A stretch of DNA of 23,090 bases from Desulfobulbaceae bacterium (GTDB lineage: Bacteria > Desulfobacterota > Desulfobulbia > Desulfobulbales > Desulfurivibrionaceae), in contig PWOG01000256.1 of the NCBI GenBank assembly GCA_003557565.1, forward strand, positions 1 through 23,090, given 5' to 3'. Under the pieces are notes generated by a model that ran no database searches, was not told where the DNA came from, and saw only the letters and a program-made list of their open reading frames with translations. Positions within the stretch are counted from its first letter, which is position 1. Each line of letters starts with the position of its first letter. Made by a program: the position numbers and the translations under genes. This document shows, piece by piece, positions 21,905 through 23,090 of this stretch.

Positions 21905-21957
21905 CCGGAAGACAATTTACCAGGCATATCCCATGCCCTGAATCCCGTTGGACGTTA

Positions 21958-22962
21958 ATGACCAATCAACAGCCAGCAGAATGCAATATGACGCTGTCGC
22001 GACAATTTTTAAGATCGACCGTTCTGGCCGCCCAGATTGACTTCAGCGATCTCTCCTGCCGCCTCTCTCCCCTGCCCCCGGATACGGAGGATGATGCGCT
22101 GGCGGCCTCCATCCGGCGGACCGGCCTGTTGCATCCCCCGATCCTGCGACCCCGGGGTGATCTCTATCAGTTGGTCAACGGCCATCGCCGGTCCTATACA
22201 GCGGTTCACCAGCTTTGTTGCCATTCCCTCCACTGTCTGATACTGCCCCCGGAAACCGGGGACCGGGAGGCCCTGGCGCTGGCCCTTGAAGCGATTGTCT
22301 GTAAACGATCGCCCACCATCATGGAACGGGCCCTGTTCTGTCAAAAAATGCTCGATTTCCTCGATGAACAGGAGTTGGCCGCTGATTTTCTTCCCCTCAT
22401 GGGACTTGCTCCCACCCCCTTTCTGGTCAGGCGCCAGGCCGAGCTGGCCGCCCTGGAAGAACCGTTCGCCGTCGCCCTGCACCAGGGCCGGCTGCAGGAG
22501 TCCGTGGCCAGGGAACTGCTGGCCATCTCTTTGCCCGAACGGCTCGCCCTTTATGAATTGATTGACTGGCTGCAACTCAGCGCCGGCAACCAGAAGAAGG
22601 TGACCCAGACCTGCCGGGAACTTTCCCGGCGCCAGCGAGTGTCTCTATTAAAAATACTGGGCAGCGAAGAGATCAAAAAGATCCTTGATCACCCGGAGAT
22701 GAACGTGCCCCAGAAAACGGCGGCGCTGATGCAGCACCTGGGGGAGCTCCGTTATCCCCGGCTGGCCGCGGCCACCGACGAATTCAACGCCTGGTGCCGC
22801 TCCCTGCGGCTGCCGGAAGACTGGCGCCTGACCCCCACCCGCTCCTTCGAGGACGACCGGGTAACCTTAACCATGACCCTGGAAAACCGGGAAATTTTAC
22901 AGCAACGCCTGCCCCGGCTGCGGGCGGCCGTCAAAGGAGAATATAAACAAGATGATGCCTGA
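21958..22962 (+). CDS. ParB/Srx-fold nuclease-domain-like protein
   Basis: 334-aa protein. An N-terminal ParB-like domain (about residues 25-110) shows ALAASIRRTGLLHPPILRPRG followed by YQLVNGHRRSYTAVHQL; NGHRR (74-78) stands at the place of the GERR box that binds CTP or NTP in ParB. The next ~100 residues are helical, with SPTIMERALFCQKMLDFL and FLVRRQAELAALEE resembling the ParB helix-turn-helix part; the C-terminal third has no recognised domain. No parA is nearby, so it is not a standard partition pair; regulation is possible. Start uncertain: ATG 21958, ATG 21988 or an extended frame from 21787, none with a good ribosome binding site. It overlaps the M50 gene by 11 bases. Confidence 0.68.
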   Translation: MTNQQPAECNMTLSRQFLRSTVLAAQIDFSDLSCRLSPLPPDTEDDALAASIRRTGLLHPPILRPRGDLYQLVNGHRRSYTAVHQLCCHSLHCLILPPETGDREALALALEAIVCKRSPTIMERALFCQKMLDFLDEQELAADFLPLMGLAPTPFLVRRQAELAALEEPFAVALHQGRLQESVARELLAISLPERLALYELIDWLQLSAGNQKKVTQTCRELSRRQRVSLLKILGSEEIKKILDHPEMNVPQKTAALMQHLGELRYPRLAAATDEFNAWCRSLRLPEDWRLTPTRSFEDDRVTLTMTLENREILQQRLPRLRAAVKGEYKQDDA

Positions 22963-23090
22963 ACTGACCCTGATCCAGAAGATCGCCGTCTGGGCCCTGC
23001 CCCTGCTTTTCGCCATCACCGTGCACGAAGTGGCCCACGGCTGGATGGCCCGCCGCCTGGGGGATCCCACCGCTGAAATGATGGGCCGGC
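22952..23090 (+). CDS. M50 site-2 protease family protein, N-terminal part
   Basis: Only the first 46 codons are in the window. The first predicted membrane helix contains the zinc motif HEVAHG (HExxH) at about residues 25-30, followed by the polar segment WMARRLGDPTAEMMGR, as in the short FtsH-independent site-2 protease (Rip/SpoIVFB-like, YwhC-type) group of intramembrane metalloproteases. The length before HExxH fits this group better than RseP, which has the motif closer to the N-terminus. AGGAGA at 22935-22940 precedes the ATG at 22952; a second ATG follows directly. It begins inside the end of the ParB-like gene, so the two are probably translationally coupled. Truncated by the window end. 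Confidence 0.85.
   Translation, partial: MMPELTLIQKIAVWALPLLFAITVHEVAHGWMARRLGDPTAEMMGR

Overview
This 23.1 kb window is a GC-rich, gene-dense stretch of a Gram-negative bacterial chromosome. It opens in lpxB (lipid A synthesis) and carries almost only housekeeping genes. The gene content and protein style (citramalate synthase beside aspartokinase, DUF4911 beside purB, DUF2914, a C-x4-C-x2-C radical SAM protein, a cobalamin riboswitch) suggest a Desulfobacterota (former Deltaproteobacteria) organism, perhaps Desulfurivibrio-like. That placement is inference; no rRNA or other decisive marker is present. No phage, integrase, IS transposase, CRISPR array or tRNA gene was seen.

Layout. 1-2.3 kb: lpxB 3' end (+), converging on an M23 peptidase-trmL pair (-). 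2.5-6.4 kb (+): aspartate kinase, citramalate synthase cimA, a coupled ComEA-like membrane helix-hairpin-helix protein and a secreted DUF2914 protein, closed by a bidirectional terminator at 6466-6496. 6.5-14.3 kb (-): genes transcribed in the order miaA-pgsA-recJ (4-base overlaps), a 483-base gap with a recJ terminator, then purB, a DUF4911 gene, miaB and a PHP-domain phosphoesterase. 14.6-17.7 kb (+): serC, a radical SAM protein and rlmN. 17.7-19.2 kb (+): a promoter, a cobalamin riboswitch with a terminator/antiterminator switch, and cobT. 19.3-21.7 kb (-): ung, a PP-loop ATPase with two cysteine pairs, and a RibD-C/DHFR-like reductase. 21.9-23.1 kb (+): a ParB-like protein overlapping the start of an M50 site-2 protease cut by the window end.

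Functional themes are isoleucine/aspartate-family synthesis (ask, cimA), tRNA and rRNA modification (trmL, miaA, miaB, rlmN, possibly the PP-loop protein), purine synthesis, DNA repair (recJ, ung, possibly the HhH protein) and cobalamin lower-ligand activation.

The most unusual signal lies between the genes. A dispersed repeat family built on GTAANCGNTCA boxes occurs at 7169-7238, 14348-14497, 17657-17711 and 20031-20206, with a related fragment at 10632-10709. Two copies (14391-14497 on +, 20031-20139 on -) are full-length long hairpins of about 108 nt that align end to end. Their arms differ by paired changes. In the common orientation several non-Watson-Crick positions read as G-U wobbles. 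Each lies 60-90 nt upstream of a start codon on its own strand (serC, ung). They could be REPIN/MITE-like elements or structured leader RNAs.
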